From Desulfamplus sp. (GTDB lineage: Bacteria; Desulfobacterota; Desulfobacteria; Desulfobacterales; Desulfobacteraceae): a stretch of DNA of 64,000 nucleotides. Position 1 is the first letter of the stretch, and the number at the start of each line of letters is the position of its first letter. Below, piece after piece: positions 47,709 through 56,622 of the stretch. Under the pieces are notes generated by a model. The model was not told the DNA's origin. It did no database searches and saw nothing but the letters and a program-made list of their open reading frames with translations. Position numbers and translations under genes: made by a program. The stretch is from the NCBI GenBank assembly GCA_015231615.1, contig JADGBE010000005.1:1-64000 (forward strand), given 5' to 3'.

Positions 47709-48179
47709 TTGAAGCCAAAAGTTTATATTGAAACAAGTATTCCAAGTTATTTAACAGCATGGCGAAATTCCAATCTGATAATGGCAGCTAATCAGGAATT
47801 GACTAAAGAGTGGTGGGAAAATCGTGATAATTTTGAGTTATACTTATCCGCGTTGGTAATTCAAGAATCATCTTATTGAGACCCTGATGCTGCAAAAAGA
47901 AGGATAAACGTCTTATCTGGTATTCCAGAAATAGAGATTACTGAAGAAGTTGAAATTTTTGCTGGAATATTGCTTGATAAAATACCTTTGCCTTATAAAG
48001 CTAAAATTGATGCTTTGCATATAGCAGTTGCAACATTAGGAGGCATGAATTATCTGCTTACGTGGAATTGTAAACATATTGCAAATGCAGCTTTACGCTC
48101 AAGAATTGATGCAATTTGTAGAGAATCAGGATATGAACCACCAATAATTTGTACACCACAAGAACTTTTGGAGGTATAA
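47709..48179 (+). pseudogene. VapC-like PIN-domain toxin with in-frame stop
   Basis: Read from TTG 47709 (GAGGAT just upstream), the frame gives a 156-residue PIN protein beginning with KPKVYIETSIPSYLTAW and ending CRESGYEPPIICTPQELLE. This is a widespread PIN family in which the first acidic residue is the Glu of YIETS; later DALHIAVA and TWNCKHIANA motifs are intact. A TGA stop interrupts it at codon 57 (47877-47879), between ESSY and DPDAAKRR, where I recall Gly in relatives (GGA to TGA is a single change). The rest is well conserved, so the mutation looks recent. The downstream fragment from ATG 47970 alone would lack the N-terminal active-site residue. Confidence 0.82.
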
Positions 48180-48181
48180 AA

Positions 48182-48388
48182 ATGTGGCAAGATTCAATTA
48201 TAGATGAGATTCACAAATATCGTGATGAATACTTGAAACAATTCAATTATGACCTTCATAAAATTTGTCAGGATATACGAAAAAAGCAAGGGATTGATAA
48301 TAGACCTATTGTCCGTCCAATGCCTCGTCCTGTAAAAAAAGATTTTAACTTTAAAAAAGAAAATAATAATAATCTTCTTTTAACATAG
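48182..48388 (+). CDS. Small partner protein of the PIN toxin (putative antitoxin)
   Basis: Sixty-eight residues starting MWQDSIIDEIHKYRDEYLKQ and continuing FNYDLHKICQDIRKKQG, then a Pro/Arg-rich and Lys/Asn-rich tail. Proteins with this WQD...FNYDLxxI pattern regularly follow the PIN family just upstream, so an antitoxin role is inferred from context. I chose ATG 48182, which has GGAGG 7 bases upstream, over the in-frame ATG at 48149 inside the PIN gene. The gap to the PIN stop is 2 bases. Confidence 0.75.
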   Translation: MWQDSIIDEIHKYRDEYLKQFNYDLHKICQDIRKKQGIDNRPIVRPMPRPVKKDFNFKKENNNNLLLT

Positions 48389-48499
48389 ATAATATTTTGT
48401 AGTAAGAAATTTATCCTGACCACCTTGATTCAAACTATTAGGTTCAGATAAAAAATAATAAAAAGAGTTCCACAATATAAATTTTAAGGAGAAAACAAA

Positions 48500-49606
48500 A
48501 TGACCGAAAACCGAATTTTTAACTTTAACGCAGGACCTTCAGCGTTACCCCTTACGGTTCTTAAAGAGATACAAGCCTCTTTCTTGAATTTTAAAGGTTC
48601 TGGAATGTCAATCACAGAAATTAGCCACCGTTCAGGGGCGTTTGATGATGTGATTAACGACACTGTTGCAAGAACCAGACGTCTTTTCAATATTGACGAA
48701 AAATATCATGTTCTGTTTGTTCAAGGTGGTGCAAGCCTTCAATTTGCCATGATTCCTATGAATTTCTTAGGAAAAGATGCAACAGCAGACTATGTAAACA
48801 CAGGAACATGGTCAACAAAGGCGATCAAAGAGGCAAAACTTCTTGAAAAAAAGATCAACGTTGTTGCTTCATCAGAGGATAAAAATTTCTCTTATATTCC
48901 TCAAAATCTTGAGTTTAATAAAGATGCCAAATATGTTCACATCACCTCAAACAACACCATAAAAGGGACCCAGTGGCATAAATTTCCAGACACAAACGGA
49001 GTGCCAATAGTATCTGATATGTCTTCAGATATTTTCAGCAGACCGCTTGAGATGGACAAATTTGGAATGATTTACGCTGGTGCCCAAAAAAATATGGGAC
49101 CCGCTGGTGTGTGCATGGTTATTTTGCGTGATGATATGCTAAAATTATCTGAAGATCTTTTGCAAAGTGAAACAAAAACATTGCCAAATATGCTTCGTTA
49201 CAACACATATTCATCACAAAATTCAATGTACAACACTCCAAACTGCTTTGCTATTTATACTATTCAGCTCGTGCTTAAATGGATAGAGGAAGAGATTGGC
49301 GGGCTTGCAAAGATGGAGTCTCATAATCAGGAAAAGGGAAAGATGCTCTATGACTTTATTGATAACAGCAACTTTTACCGGGCAACTGCTGAACAAGGTA
49401 GTCGTTCATTGATGAACGTAACCTTCCGTCTGCCAAGCGAAGAGCTTGAAAAAGAGTTTATCTCTCAAGCAACTAAAAACGGTCTTGGTGGTCTTAAAGG
49501 TCATCGCTCTGTTGGAGGATGCCGTGCATCTACCTATAATGCTACAACAATGGAAGGAATCGCGGCATTAATTAACTTTATGAAATCTTTTGCAACTGGA
49601 AAGTAA
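48500..49606 (+). CDS. serC: Phosphoserine aminotransferase
   Basis: Second step of serine biosynthesis (3-phosphohydroxypyruvate to phosphoserine), also used in pyridoxal phosphate synthesis. It opens FNAGPSALPLTVL; the PLP lysine is in YAGAQKNMGPAG, and VGGCRASTYNA near the end binds the phosphate. Length is 368 residues. The start follows AAGGAGAAAA. serA is 108 bases downstream, making a serine pathway pair. Confidence 0.96.
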   Translation: MTENRIFNFNAGPSALPLTVLKEIQASFLNFKGSGMSITEISHRSGAFDDVINDTVARTRRLFNIDEKYHVLFVQGGASLQFAMIPMNFLGKDATADYVNTGTWSTKAIKEAKLLEKKINVVASSEDKNFSYIPQNLEFNKDAKYVHITSNNTIKGTQWHKFPDTNGVPIVSDMSSDIFSRPLEMDKFGMIYAGAQKNMGPAGVCMVILRDDMLKLSEDLLQSETKTLPNMLRYNTYSSQNSMYNTPNCFAIYTIQLVLKWIEEEIGGLAKMESHNQEKGKMLYDFIDNSNFYRATAEQGSRSLMNVTFRLPSEELEKEFISQATKNGLGGLKGHRSVGGCRASTYNATTMEGIAALINFMKSFATGK

Positions 49607-49631
49607 ATTTAGTAGGAGCAACGATCTGAAA

Positions 49632-49661
49632 AGTAGGGAACAACGATCGTTGTTCCCTACT
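49632..49661. repeat. Perfect 30-bp palindrome between serC and serA
   Basis: AGTAGGGAACAACGA followed directly by its complement. AGTAGGAGCAACGATCTG just upstream is a partial copy of the left arm. It could end the serC transcript or be another dispersed repeat; only one copy is in this window. Confidence 0.8.
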
Positions 49662-49713
49662 AATTTTTAATATTCTGCAATTTTAAAAAAATAGAAATTA
49701 GGAGAAGTTTGTA

Positions 49714-51294
49714 ATGAAAGTCCTTGTAAGTGATAAAATGGGTGAAGAGGGTCTTGAGATATTTAGAAAAGCTGAAGGAATAGAGCTTGATGTAAAGACA
49801 GGGCTAAAACCTGAAGAGTTAAAAGAGATTATTGGTCAATATCATGGTCTTGCAATTAGAAGTGCCACAAAGGTTACTAAAGAGATAATAGACGCTGCTA
49901 CAAATCTTAAAGTTGTTGGGCGTGCTGGTATTGGTCTTGACAATGTTGATATTCCAGCAGCTACCCAAAAGGGTATTGCAGTTATGAATACACCCGGGGG
50001 CAACACAGTAACAACAGCAGAACATGCAATTGCCATGATGATGGCTTTAACTAGAAATATTCCAAAAGCAACTGCTACCATGAAACAAGGGCTTTGGGAG
50101 AAAAAGAGCCTTCAGGGACGCGAGCTTTTTAATAAGACTCTTGGCTTAATTGGTTTTGGAAATATAGGATCAATTGTTGCAAACCGTGCCCAAGGGCTTA
50201 AGATGCAGGTTATTATTGCAGACCCTAATGTTACTCCCGAGCATATTAGAAAAGCAGGTTTTGAGAGCGTCTCTCTTGAAGAGCTTTACCGTCGTGCCGA
50301 TTATATCACCATTCATGTTCCAAAATTGGAAAGCACAACAAATCTTTTGAATAAAAAGACCTTTGAGATGATGAAAAAAGGGGTCATGATCATCAACTGT
50401 GCAAGAGGCGGAATAATCAATGAAGATGATCTACATGATGCAATTGTCTCTGGAAAAGTTGCTGGGGCTGCACTTGATGTATTTGCAAAAGAGCCACCCG
50501 GAGATATTCCACTTTTAAAACTTGATCAGGTAATTTCAACTCCTCATTTAGGGGCATCAACAGAAGAGGCTCAGACCAACGTTGCAGTTGCTGTAGCCAA
50601 CCAGATAGTTGCCTACCTTACTCAAAACACTGTTATTAATGCGGTCAATGTTCCTTCAGTAACTGGTGAACTTTTGAAAAAACTTCAGCCATACCTCTAT
50701 CTTGGCGAAAGAATCGGCAAGATGCACACTTTTATGTCTGATGGTCCTATAAAAGAGATAAACATTGAATATGCTGGCAATTTTCTTGATTTAGATATGA
50801 AACCGGTAACTCTTGCGGCAGTGCGTGGAATTCTTACCCCTATTGCCAATTATGAGGTCAATTCAGTCAATGCAATGAGTTTAGCAAAGAGTATGGGAAT
50901 TAAAATCTCCGAGACTGCAAGTGAAGAGAGTACCCATTACATCAATCTTATCAGGATTACAGTTGTCTATGAGAATAAAACCAACCTCATCTCTGGCACT
51001 ATCTTTGGAAAGGACGATGCAAGAATTGTCAGAATCAACAAATTTAGACTTGAGGTCGTTCCAGACGGGTATCTATCTCTTATTCACAATAAAGATGTTC
51101 CCGGGGCAATCGGAAGTATTGGAACATGCCTTGGAAATCACGGTATAAATATAGGAAAGATGACCGTAGGTAGAGAGGACGATGGAGATAGAAATATCAT
51201 TTTCATTAAAACTGACACACCAGTATCTGAGGCTGTCTCTGAAGAGATAAAAAGTCTTGATAAGGTTCACTCTATTATCAATTTTGCATTGTAA
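49714..51294 (+). CDS. serA: D-3-phosphoglycerate dehydrogenase
   Basis: First step of serine biosynthesis. The NAD site is LIGFGNIGSIVANRA near 150; catalytic Arg, Glu and His lie in INCARGGIINEDDL, the following Glu-Pro region and STPHLGAST. An intervening ASB domain and a C-terminal ACT domain (about 455-526, GAIGSIGTCLGNHGINI) make this the long, serine-regulated type (526 residues). The ATG follows AGGAGAAG. Confidence 0.96.
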   Translation: MKVLVSDKMGEEGLEIFRKAEGIELDVKTGLKPEELKEIIGQYHGLAIRSATKVTKEIIDAATNLKVVGRAGIGLDNVDIPAATQKGIAVMNTPGGNTVTTAEHAIAMMMALTRNIPKATATMKQGLWEKKSLQGRELFNKTLGLIGFGNIGSIVANRAQGLKMQVIIADPNVTPEHIRKAGFESVSLEELYRRADYITIHVPKLESTTNLLNKKTFEMMKKGVMIINCARGGIINEDDLHDAIVSGKVAGAALDVFAKEPPGDIPLLKLDQVISTPHLGASTEEAQTNVAVAVANQIVAYLTQNTVINAVNVPSVTGELLKKLQPYLYLGERIGKMHTFMSDGPIKEINIEYAGNFLDLDMKPVTLAAVRGILTPIANYEVNSVNAMSLAKSMGIKISETASEESTHYINLIRITVVYENKTNLISGTIFGKDDARIVRINKFRLEVVPDGYLSLIHNKDVPGAIGSIGTCLGNHGINIGKMTVGREDDGDRNIIFIKTDTPVSEAVSEEIKSLDKVHSIINFAL

Positions 51295-51363
51295 TCTATT
51301 GTTTTTTAACGAGTAAACTTAGAATTTGCTTTAGCCAATATCGACGATAGATTTAAAATTTTA

Positions 51364-51396
51364 AGATTTGACAACTTATTAAAAGTTGTCAAATCT
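51364..51396. repeat. Palindrome family A, copy 4
   Basis: AGATTTGACAACTTAT and AAAAGTTGTCAAATCT arms around a T, one mismatch. It lies between the convergent serA and thioesterase genes, 18 bases from the thioesterase stop, in a good place for a bidirectional terminator. Confidence 0.85.
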
Positions 51397-51413
51397 CATA
51401 CTATCTATCTAAT

Positions 51414-51950
51414 TCAACTCATATCTAAATTTATGCAAGCGTTTGGATCTAACTTGCAGCTTGTCTCAAATTTTTTAATAACCATTCTTAGCTCTTTTCT
51501 TTTCAAAGCCTGCTTGTTTCTTCTTTTTTCCTCATCTGTTTCCAAAATAAGCTCTGGCACCTCAAGAGGTTTTCCAGTTGTTTTATCTACAGCAACAAAG
51601 GTCAGATACGCAGATGCAACATGCCTTAATGTGCCTTTAAGCAAATCTTCAGCGTCAACCCTTACACCAATCTCCATAGATGTTCTACCAGCCATATTGA
51701 TTGATGCCTTTATTGTTATCATCTCACCAATAAAAATCATGTTGTGAAAATCAATTCTATCAATTGATGCAGTAACAGCAAGGTTGCCAGCATGTTTTAT
51801 TGCAACCACACCAGCAGCATTATCAATCTCTTTCATAACAGAGCCACCGTGAACAATACCGCCCGGATTTGCATCAGATGGCTGCATAACTCTTGCGAGG
51901 GTTACCATAGTATCTTTAGCACGTTTAGGTTGTAATTTATCCTTATCCAT
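51414..51950 (-). CDS. Acyl-CoA thioesterase, hotdog fold (YciA/ACOT-like)
   Basis: The hotdog domain spans residues 12-130. The motif DANPGGIVHGGSVMKEIDNAAG supplies the catalytic Asp/Asn region, and GRTSMEIGVRVDAED and ASAYLTFVAVD are typical of YciA/BFIT-type acyl-CoA thioesterases. The C-terminal 45 residues are a basic helical extension. It would hydrolyse acyl-CoAs to free CoA; chain-length preference is not visible. It forms the end of a minus-strand run but is separated from the next gene upstream by 85 bases. Confidence 0.88.
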   Translation of the reverse strand: MDKDKLQPKRAKDTMVTLARVMQPSDANPGGIVHGGSVMKEIDNAAGVVAIKHAGNLAVTASIDRIDFHNMIFIGEMITIKASINMAGRTSMEIGVRVDAEDLLKGTLRHVASAYLTFVAVDKTTGKPLEVPELILETDEEKRRNKQALKRKELRMVIKKFETSCKLDPNACINLDMS

Positions 51951-52035
51951 TATCTATTTTTCCTGATACCTTTATGAATCAATGAGGTTAGACATGGCAA
52001 GAGATACAGAAAACTGAACTCCTGCCGGAAAATTT

Positions 52036-52749
52036 TTAATCTTTGAAAACCAGCTTACCCCCAAGATGACCAGCAATACCTGCTGAAGCCAGCATGATCA
52101 GATTAAGCAGGATAAATAACCATGACAGGCAAGAAGATAGCACCTGAGGATCAATTATATACCAGACCACATTAAAGATGCAGATAACTGCTGTTACAGC
52201 AGCGGCTATGATTTTAATCACAAACAGCGAAGTCATAGCCTTGTTGTATTTTTTTATCCATTCAACATATCCTGCAAACAGAACAAACGGCAAGACAAGC
52301 AAGACAAAAAACATGTTGAAAAAACCAGCGGTTGAAAGCAGGTGTGAAATGTAGTCGGTTGAGCAAGTGTTTAGAATGCAGGTGTTTGAAACACCAATTG
52401 TTGAAAAGGCTGGTTGAAATATAAAAGCCAATATAAACAGAGTAACAGCTACAGGCAGCACACCATTTGGAAAATGGACAGAAATAGGATGTGCGTGGTG
52501 TTTGACAATCAATCTCTGTAGTGCCTTATAAAGTTTAATAACTCTGGGTTGGTTTGCCTCTATTATTGCCTTCCTCTCTTCAATTTGCCGTTCAAGCTCC
52601 TTGATTTTCAAGGCATCTTTTGATTTTTCATCAAGTTCCGGTTCAAGCAGAATAAACTTTGATGCCGGAGCTTTACATATTGGGCAACGTTCTGGTGGAT
52701 TCTCTCCTTCGTGAATGTATCTGCAAATTATGCATTTCCATTTTTTCAT
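52036..52749 (-). CDS. Rubredoxin-domain membrane protein
   Basis: Residues 1-35 form a rubredoxin/rubrerythrin-like iron site (WKCIICRYIHEG, then ERCPICKAP). A 45-residue helical linker follows, then four membrane helices (about 98-117, 138-160, 170-190, 205-225). The membrane part, starting HHAHPISVHFPNG, resembles DUF2231-type domains with His residues at the membrane edge. This layout suggests electron transfer between a cytosolic rubredoxin-like site and the membrane, perhaps for peroxide or oxygen defence; that is an inference. Confidence 0.8.
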   Translation of the reverse strand: MKKWKCIICRYIHEGENPPERCPICKAPASKFILLEPELDEKSKDALKIKELERQIEERKAIIEANQPRVIKLYKALQRLIVKHHAHPISVHFPNGVLPVAVTLFILAFIFQPAFSTIGVSNTCILNTCSTDYISHLLSTAGFFNMFFVLLVLPFVLFAGYVEWIKKYNKAMTSLFVIKIIAAAVTAVICIFNVVWYIIDPQVLSSCLSWLFILLNLIMLASAGIAGHLGGKLVFKD

Positions 52750-52888
52750 CTGTTACTAATCTCTCCTTAAATTAATATGAAAATTGATGTGAAAATTTAA
52801 CTATACCCAGCAAGTGATAAATCGAGTTTTTGATCTATTACCAGTATTACCAGATACTATAAACTATTATTAACTAAATTTTAGCGTG

Positions 52889-54070
52889 TTAGCGTGCATC
52901 AATATCAACAAAACTACACTCATTTGGTCCGCAATAATCGCCAATATAAGATGCACCCGGACGATAAAGAGCAGGTTTGGGGGCAGCAAGTGCAAACTGT
53001 TCTTCAAGAACATGGGCAGCCCAACCGCTTACCCTTGAAACAGCAAAAATAGGGGTAAATAGATCAGTTGAGATTCCCATTGAGTAAAAAAGTGATGCAC
53101 TGTAAAAATCAACATTTACAAAAATATCCATATTTTTACGTACTTTAAAAACTTTTTTAGCTCTCTTTTCAACCTCAGTTGAAAGATCATACCAGAGCGT
53201 ATTTCCAGCAATTTCTCCAAGACGTTTAGACATAGGGGCAAGAATCAAAGCCCTTGGATCGTCAACCTGATAAACCGCATGTCCAAGCCCCATGATTAAG
53301 CCACCAGCATTTAAGGTGTTTTCTATATATTCATCAATTTTATCAACATGGCCAATTTTTTTGAGCATCTCCATAACTTGCACATTTGCACCGCCATGAA
53401 GCTCACCAGAAAGAGAGCCTATTGCAGCAGAGATTGAAGCATAAATGGTCGCCCTTGTTGATGCAACTTGCCTTGCTGTAAAGGTTGAAGCATTAAATGA
53501 ATGTTCAGCATGAAGAACAAGAGCTGTATCAAAAAAGTGGCCAGTCTCTTTATTTGGCTCTTCTGCTTTTAACATGTAGAGAAAATTTGCCCCATGATCT
53601 AAAGTTTCGTGCGGCATAACAGGCTCTTTGCCATTTCTTATTCTATCCCACGCAGCAATAATAACTGGAATACCAGCAATCAAGCTCAAAGCACTATCTC
53701 TAACATTATCAAGAGTTCTTGTTCTAACCTTTCCATCTAACTTAACAAGAATTGGAACTGATGCTTGAAGCATATCCATTGGTTCTGTGTCTGCTGGTAT
53801 ATTTTTAAGGAGATTAAAAATAGATTCGGGCAGTTTTCTCTTTTCTCTCAATTTTGCCTTTAGCTCTCTAAGTTCATTATCCTTTGGCAGCCTCTCATAC
53901 AAAAGAAGAAAAACAATCTCTTCATAGCAGGTCTTTTCTGCCAAATCAGCAACTAAATAACCGCGATACAAGAGTTTTCCTAATTTACCGTTTACATCAC
54001 TAATTTTTGTGCTTGCTACACTTGCACCTCTTAAACCAGTATCAAGTATTGGTGTGCATTCGTTTTGCAT
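52889..54070 (-). CDS. gltA: Citrate synthase
   Basis: Condenses acetyl-CoA and oxaloacetate. The active-site residues are His in GELHGGANVQVM, His in MGLGHAVYQVDDPRA and Asp in NVDFYSASLF. The short (about 390-residue) type lacks the N-terminal extension of the E. coli enzyme. The longest frame starts at 54115, but I prefer the ATG at 54070 (MQNECTPILD), which is preceded by GGAGA; ATG 54088 is also possible. It follows the FTR gene closely. Confidence 0.93.
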   Translation of the reverse strand: MQNECTPILDTGLRGASVASTKISDVNGKLGKLLYRGYLVADLAEKTCYEEIVFLLLYERLPKDNELRELKAKLREKRKLPESIFNLLKNIPADTEPMDMLQASVPILVKLDGKVRTRTLDNVRDSALSLIAGIPVIIAAWDRIRNGKEPVMPHETLDHGANFLYMLKAEEPNKETGHFFDTALVLHAEHSFNASTFTARQVASTRATIYASISAAIGSLSGELHGGANVQVMEMLKKIGHVDKIDEYIENTLNAGGLIMGLGHAVYQVDDPRALILAPMSKRLGEIAGNTLWYDLSTEVEKRAKKVFKVRKNMDIFVNVDFYSASLFYSMGISTDLFTPIFAVSRVSGWAAHVLEEQFALAAPKPALYRPGASYIGDYCGPNECSFVDIDAR

Positions 54071-54118
54071 AAATAATAAAATCTCCATATAAAAAAATTT
54101 AGCTGTCATATACAAAAT

Positions 54119-54448
54119 TTAAAAGACCTTTTCTGGAGGTCGTCTTTCAGGAACATATTGAGCTTCAACCTTGCCATTATTCAAATCTGCTGAAACATAG
54201 AGTCCGCAAAAACATGAGCCATACTCTTTTGCATCTGCCTCTCTATATTCACACGGGCAAATAATATCTCTATCTGCTTCTCTATCCCCACCAGCAAGAC
54301 GACAAGGGCAAGCCATATAACCATATGTTTCTCTATTTTTCATAAGAGAATCAAGAAGTTCATGGACAAGATCAATATCTTTATTAAAAAAATATCCCTT
54401 AGGCTCCTGACTTCTCTTCAAATTTTCATACAATGTTTTAATATCCAT
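54119..54448 (-). CDS. Ferredoxin:thioredoxin reductase catalytic subunit-like
   Basis: 109 residues with the FTR beta Cys pattern: ACPCRLAGG, ICPCEY and SCFCGLYVS. These ligate a 4Fe-4S cluster and form the redox-active disulfide that passes electrons from ferredoxin to thioredoxin or glutaredoxin-like proteins. No variable (alpha) subunit is present, as in other anaerobes. The glutaredoxin-like gene 64 bases upstream on the same strand is the likely electron acceptor. Confidence 0.92.
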   Translation of the reverse strand: MDIKTLYENLKRSQEPKGYFFNKDIDLVHELLDSLMKNRETYGYMACPCRLAGGDREADRDIICPCEYREADAKEYGSCFCGLYVSADLNNGKVEAQYVPERRPPEKVF

Positions 54449-54512
54449 GATTTATATTCCTTATAATTAGGTGTTGCCCTAATTATTTATAATAACAATT
54501 TTGATGAAATTC

Positions 54513-54767
54513 CTAAATACCTAATGCTTCTCTTATTTGCTCTTCTTGAAAACCTACTATAACTTTATCGTTGATAACAATAGTAGGAAACGAGCATCTT
54601 GGGTTGAGCTTCTTAATATCTGATATGGTGTTTTGTCTCTCGTCACCTGTTAAGCAGTCAACTTCAACACATTTGAAGTCAATTTGGCATTCTGTTAAAA
54701 ATCTTTTTGCAGCTTTGCAATGGCTGCATGTGCTGAGTGCATAGAGTAATGTTGCATTTTCGCTCAT
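54513..54767 (-). CDS. Glutaredoxin-like redox protein
   Basis: 84 residues in a thioredoxin fold. The active site is STCSHCKAAKRFL and the cis-Pro segment is SFPTIVINDK. The CSHC motif, rather than CPYC, and the pairing with FTR suggest an NrdH- or thioredoxin-like role reduced by FTR and not by glutathione. The start follows AAGGAATAA. Confidence 0.9.
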   Translation of the reverse strand: MSENATLLYALSTCSHCKAAKRFLTECQIDFKCVEVDCLTGDERQNTISDIKKLNPRCSFPTIVINDKVIVGFQEEQIREALGI

Positions 54768-55067
54768 GGTTTATTCCTTCCTTAAATTTTAATTTGTTTG
54801 GTTATTAAATGTGACAGTCTTTTATATATTATTAATTTTTTCCAACCCTGATATAAATCTCAGGGATAGAGAATTATCATAAAACCTTTTTCAACATTAG
54901 AATTATTCATTAAAACTTATTTAAAAAGTTAAAAATAGAATAACTTAATTTCCAATCTTTTCAAACCAAATTTTACTTGCAAAATACAATAAGATGCACT
55001 ACCTCTCCACTGCCTTTTAATAGCATAACCAAATAATCTAAAATAAAAATAATAAGGAGATAAGATA
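54768..55067. other. Divergent gap between glutaredoxin and gdhA
   Basis: 300 AT-rich bases. A small hairpin CCCTGA...TCAGGG is at 54846-54865. AAGGAGATAAG just before gdhA is a strong ribosome-binding site. No convincing promoter was picked. Confidence 0.4.
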
Positions 55068-56435
55068 ATGAGTGGCATATATAATACTAAAGAAGTTTTC
55101 GATAAAGTCATAAGTAGAGATTCTGGTGAAAAAGAGTTTTTACAGGCAGTGCATGAGGTTTTTGAGTCCGTGAAAGTTGTTATGGATAGAAATCCTGAAT
55201 ATGGGAAAGCAAAAATTTTAGAGAGAATTGTTGAGCCAGAACGAGTAATTATATTCAGAGTGCCATGGACAGATGATAGAGGAGAGATTCACGTAAATCG
55301 AGGATTTAGAATCCAGATGAATAGTGCAATAGGTCCTTACAAAGGAGGTTTAAGATTTCACCCTTCTGTCAACCTTTCAATTTTAAAATTTCTTGCGTTT
55401 GAACAGGTATTTAAAAATGCCCTTACAACATTGCCTATGGGTGGTGGTAAGGGTGGCTCAGATTTTGATCCAAAAGGAAAATCTGACGCAGAGGTGATGA
55501 GATTTTGCCAAAGTTTTATGTTGGAACTTCAAAAATACATTGGTGCTGATACTGATGTCCCTGCTGGCGATATTGGCGTTGGAGGGCGCGAAATTGGCTA
55601 TCTTTTTGGAATGTATAAAAGAATCAGAACTGAATTTACAGGAGTCTTGACAGGTAAAAGTCTTAATTGGGGTGGAAGCCTTATTCGTCCTGAGGCAACT
55701 GGTTATGGCTCTGTCTATTTTGCCTCAGAAATGCTTGCAACACAGAATAAAACTCTTGAAGGAAAAATCTGTCTTGTATCTGGTTCTGGTAATGTCTCTC
55801 AATATACTGTTCAGAAAATCCTTGAGCTTGGTGGTAAAGTTGTAACTATGTCTGACTCTTCAGGGTATATTTACGATGAATCTGGCATAACAACAGATAA
55901 ACTTAAATATGTTATGATGCTCAAGAATTTAAAACGTGGCAGAATAGGTGAGTATGCTGAGAAATATCCTAATGCCGTTTATACGCCTGTTGATCCATCA
56001 AAAGATTATAACCCACTTTGGGATCACAAAGCAGATTGTGCATTTCCATCAGCAACACAAAACGAAATTAACGGTAAAGATGCTCAAAATCTCCTTAATA
56101 ATGGCGTATATCTTGTGTCAGAAGGGGCAAATATGCCAACAACCCCAGATGGGGTCAATCTTTTTATTGATAAAAAAGTCCTTTATGGACCAGGTAAGGC
56201 TGCCAATGCGGGCGGTGTTTCAGTTTCTGGTCTTGAGATGACACAAAATAGCATGAGGCTTAGGTGGTCAAGAGAGGAGGTTGACACCAAATTAAAACAG
56301 ATTATGAAGAGTATCCATAAATCGTGTGTTGATGCTTCACAAGAATATGGAACTCCTGGTAATTATGTAAATGGTGCTAATATTGCTGGATTTGTCAAAG
56401 TTGCGAATGCAATGTTGGATCAAGGATTGGTGTAA
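55068..56435 (+). CDS. gdhA: Glutamate dehydrogenase
   Basis: Hexameric enzyme for reductive amination of 2-oxoglutarate, most like NADP-dependent GdhA (455 residues; E. coli 447). The catalytic Lys region PMGGGKGGSDFDPKGKS, the substrate loop GPYKGGLRFHPSV and the Rossmann SGSGNVSQYTVQKI are intact. The start follows AAGGAGATAAG. The phosphoesterase/ADP-ribosylglycohydrolase fusion is next, 187 bases downstream, with palindrome C in between. Confidence 0.95.
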   Translation: MSGIYNTKEVFDKVISRDSGEKEFLQAVHEVFESVKVVMDRNPEYGKAKILERIVEPERVIIFRVPWTDDRGEIHVNRGFRIQMNSAIGPYKGGLRFHPSVNLSILKFLAFEQVFKNALTTLPMGGGKGGSDFDPKGKSDAEVMRFCQSFMLELQKYIGADTDVPAGDIGVGGREIGYLFGMYKRIRTEFTGVLTGKSLNWGGSLIRPEATGYGSVYFASEMLATQNKTLEGKICLVSGSGNVSQYTVQKILELGGKVVTMSDSSGYIYDESGITTDKLKYVMMLKNLKRGRIGEYAEKYPNAVYTPVDPSKDYNPLWDHKADCAFPSATQNEINGKDAQNLLNNGVYLVSEGANMPTTPDGVNLFIDKKVLYGPGKAANAGGVSVSGLEMTQNSMRLRWSREEVDTKLKQIMKSIHKSCVDASQEYGTPGNYVNGANIAGFVKVANAMLDQGLV

Positions 56436-56556
56436 TCTACTTATTGCGGCTTTTAATGATACAATGTAAAAAAGTTACTATAGCCTCCTAAATGATTTGT
56501 GGAAATATAAATAAGGAATGGTAATAAAATAACACCATAAATTTTTCCAAATTTAT

Positions 56557-56582
56557 TAGAGACGCACGGCTGTGCGTCTATA
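56557..56582. repeat. Palindrome family C, copy 2
   Basis: TAGAGACGCACGGCTGTGCGTCTATA, a near-perfect palindrome matching 7977-8004. The following CCGTTTAGGTAAAA matches the flank of copy 1. It lies 121 bases after gdhA. Confidence 0.85.
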
Positions 56583-56622
56583 CCGTTTAGGTAAAACTCA
56601 ATTATCACCTTGAATAGTATAT

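Noticed and set aside
47877-47879. In-frame TGA as a selenocysteine codon
   Set aside because: The host group often makes selenoproteins, but PIN domains have no redox role, the position is not catalytic, Gly is expected there from remembered relatives, and no obvious SECIS-like hairpin follows directly.
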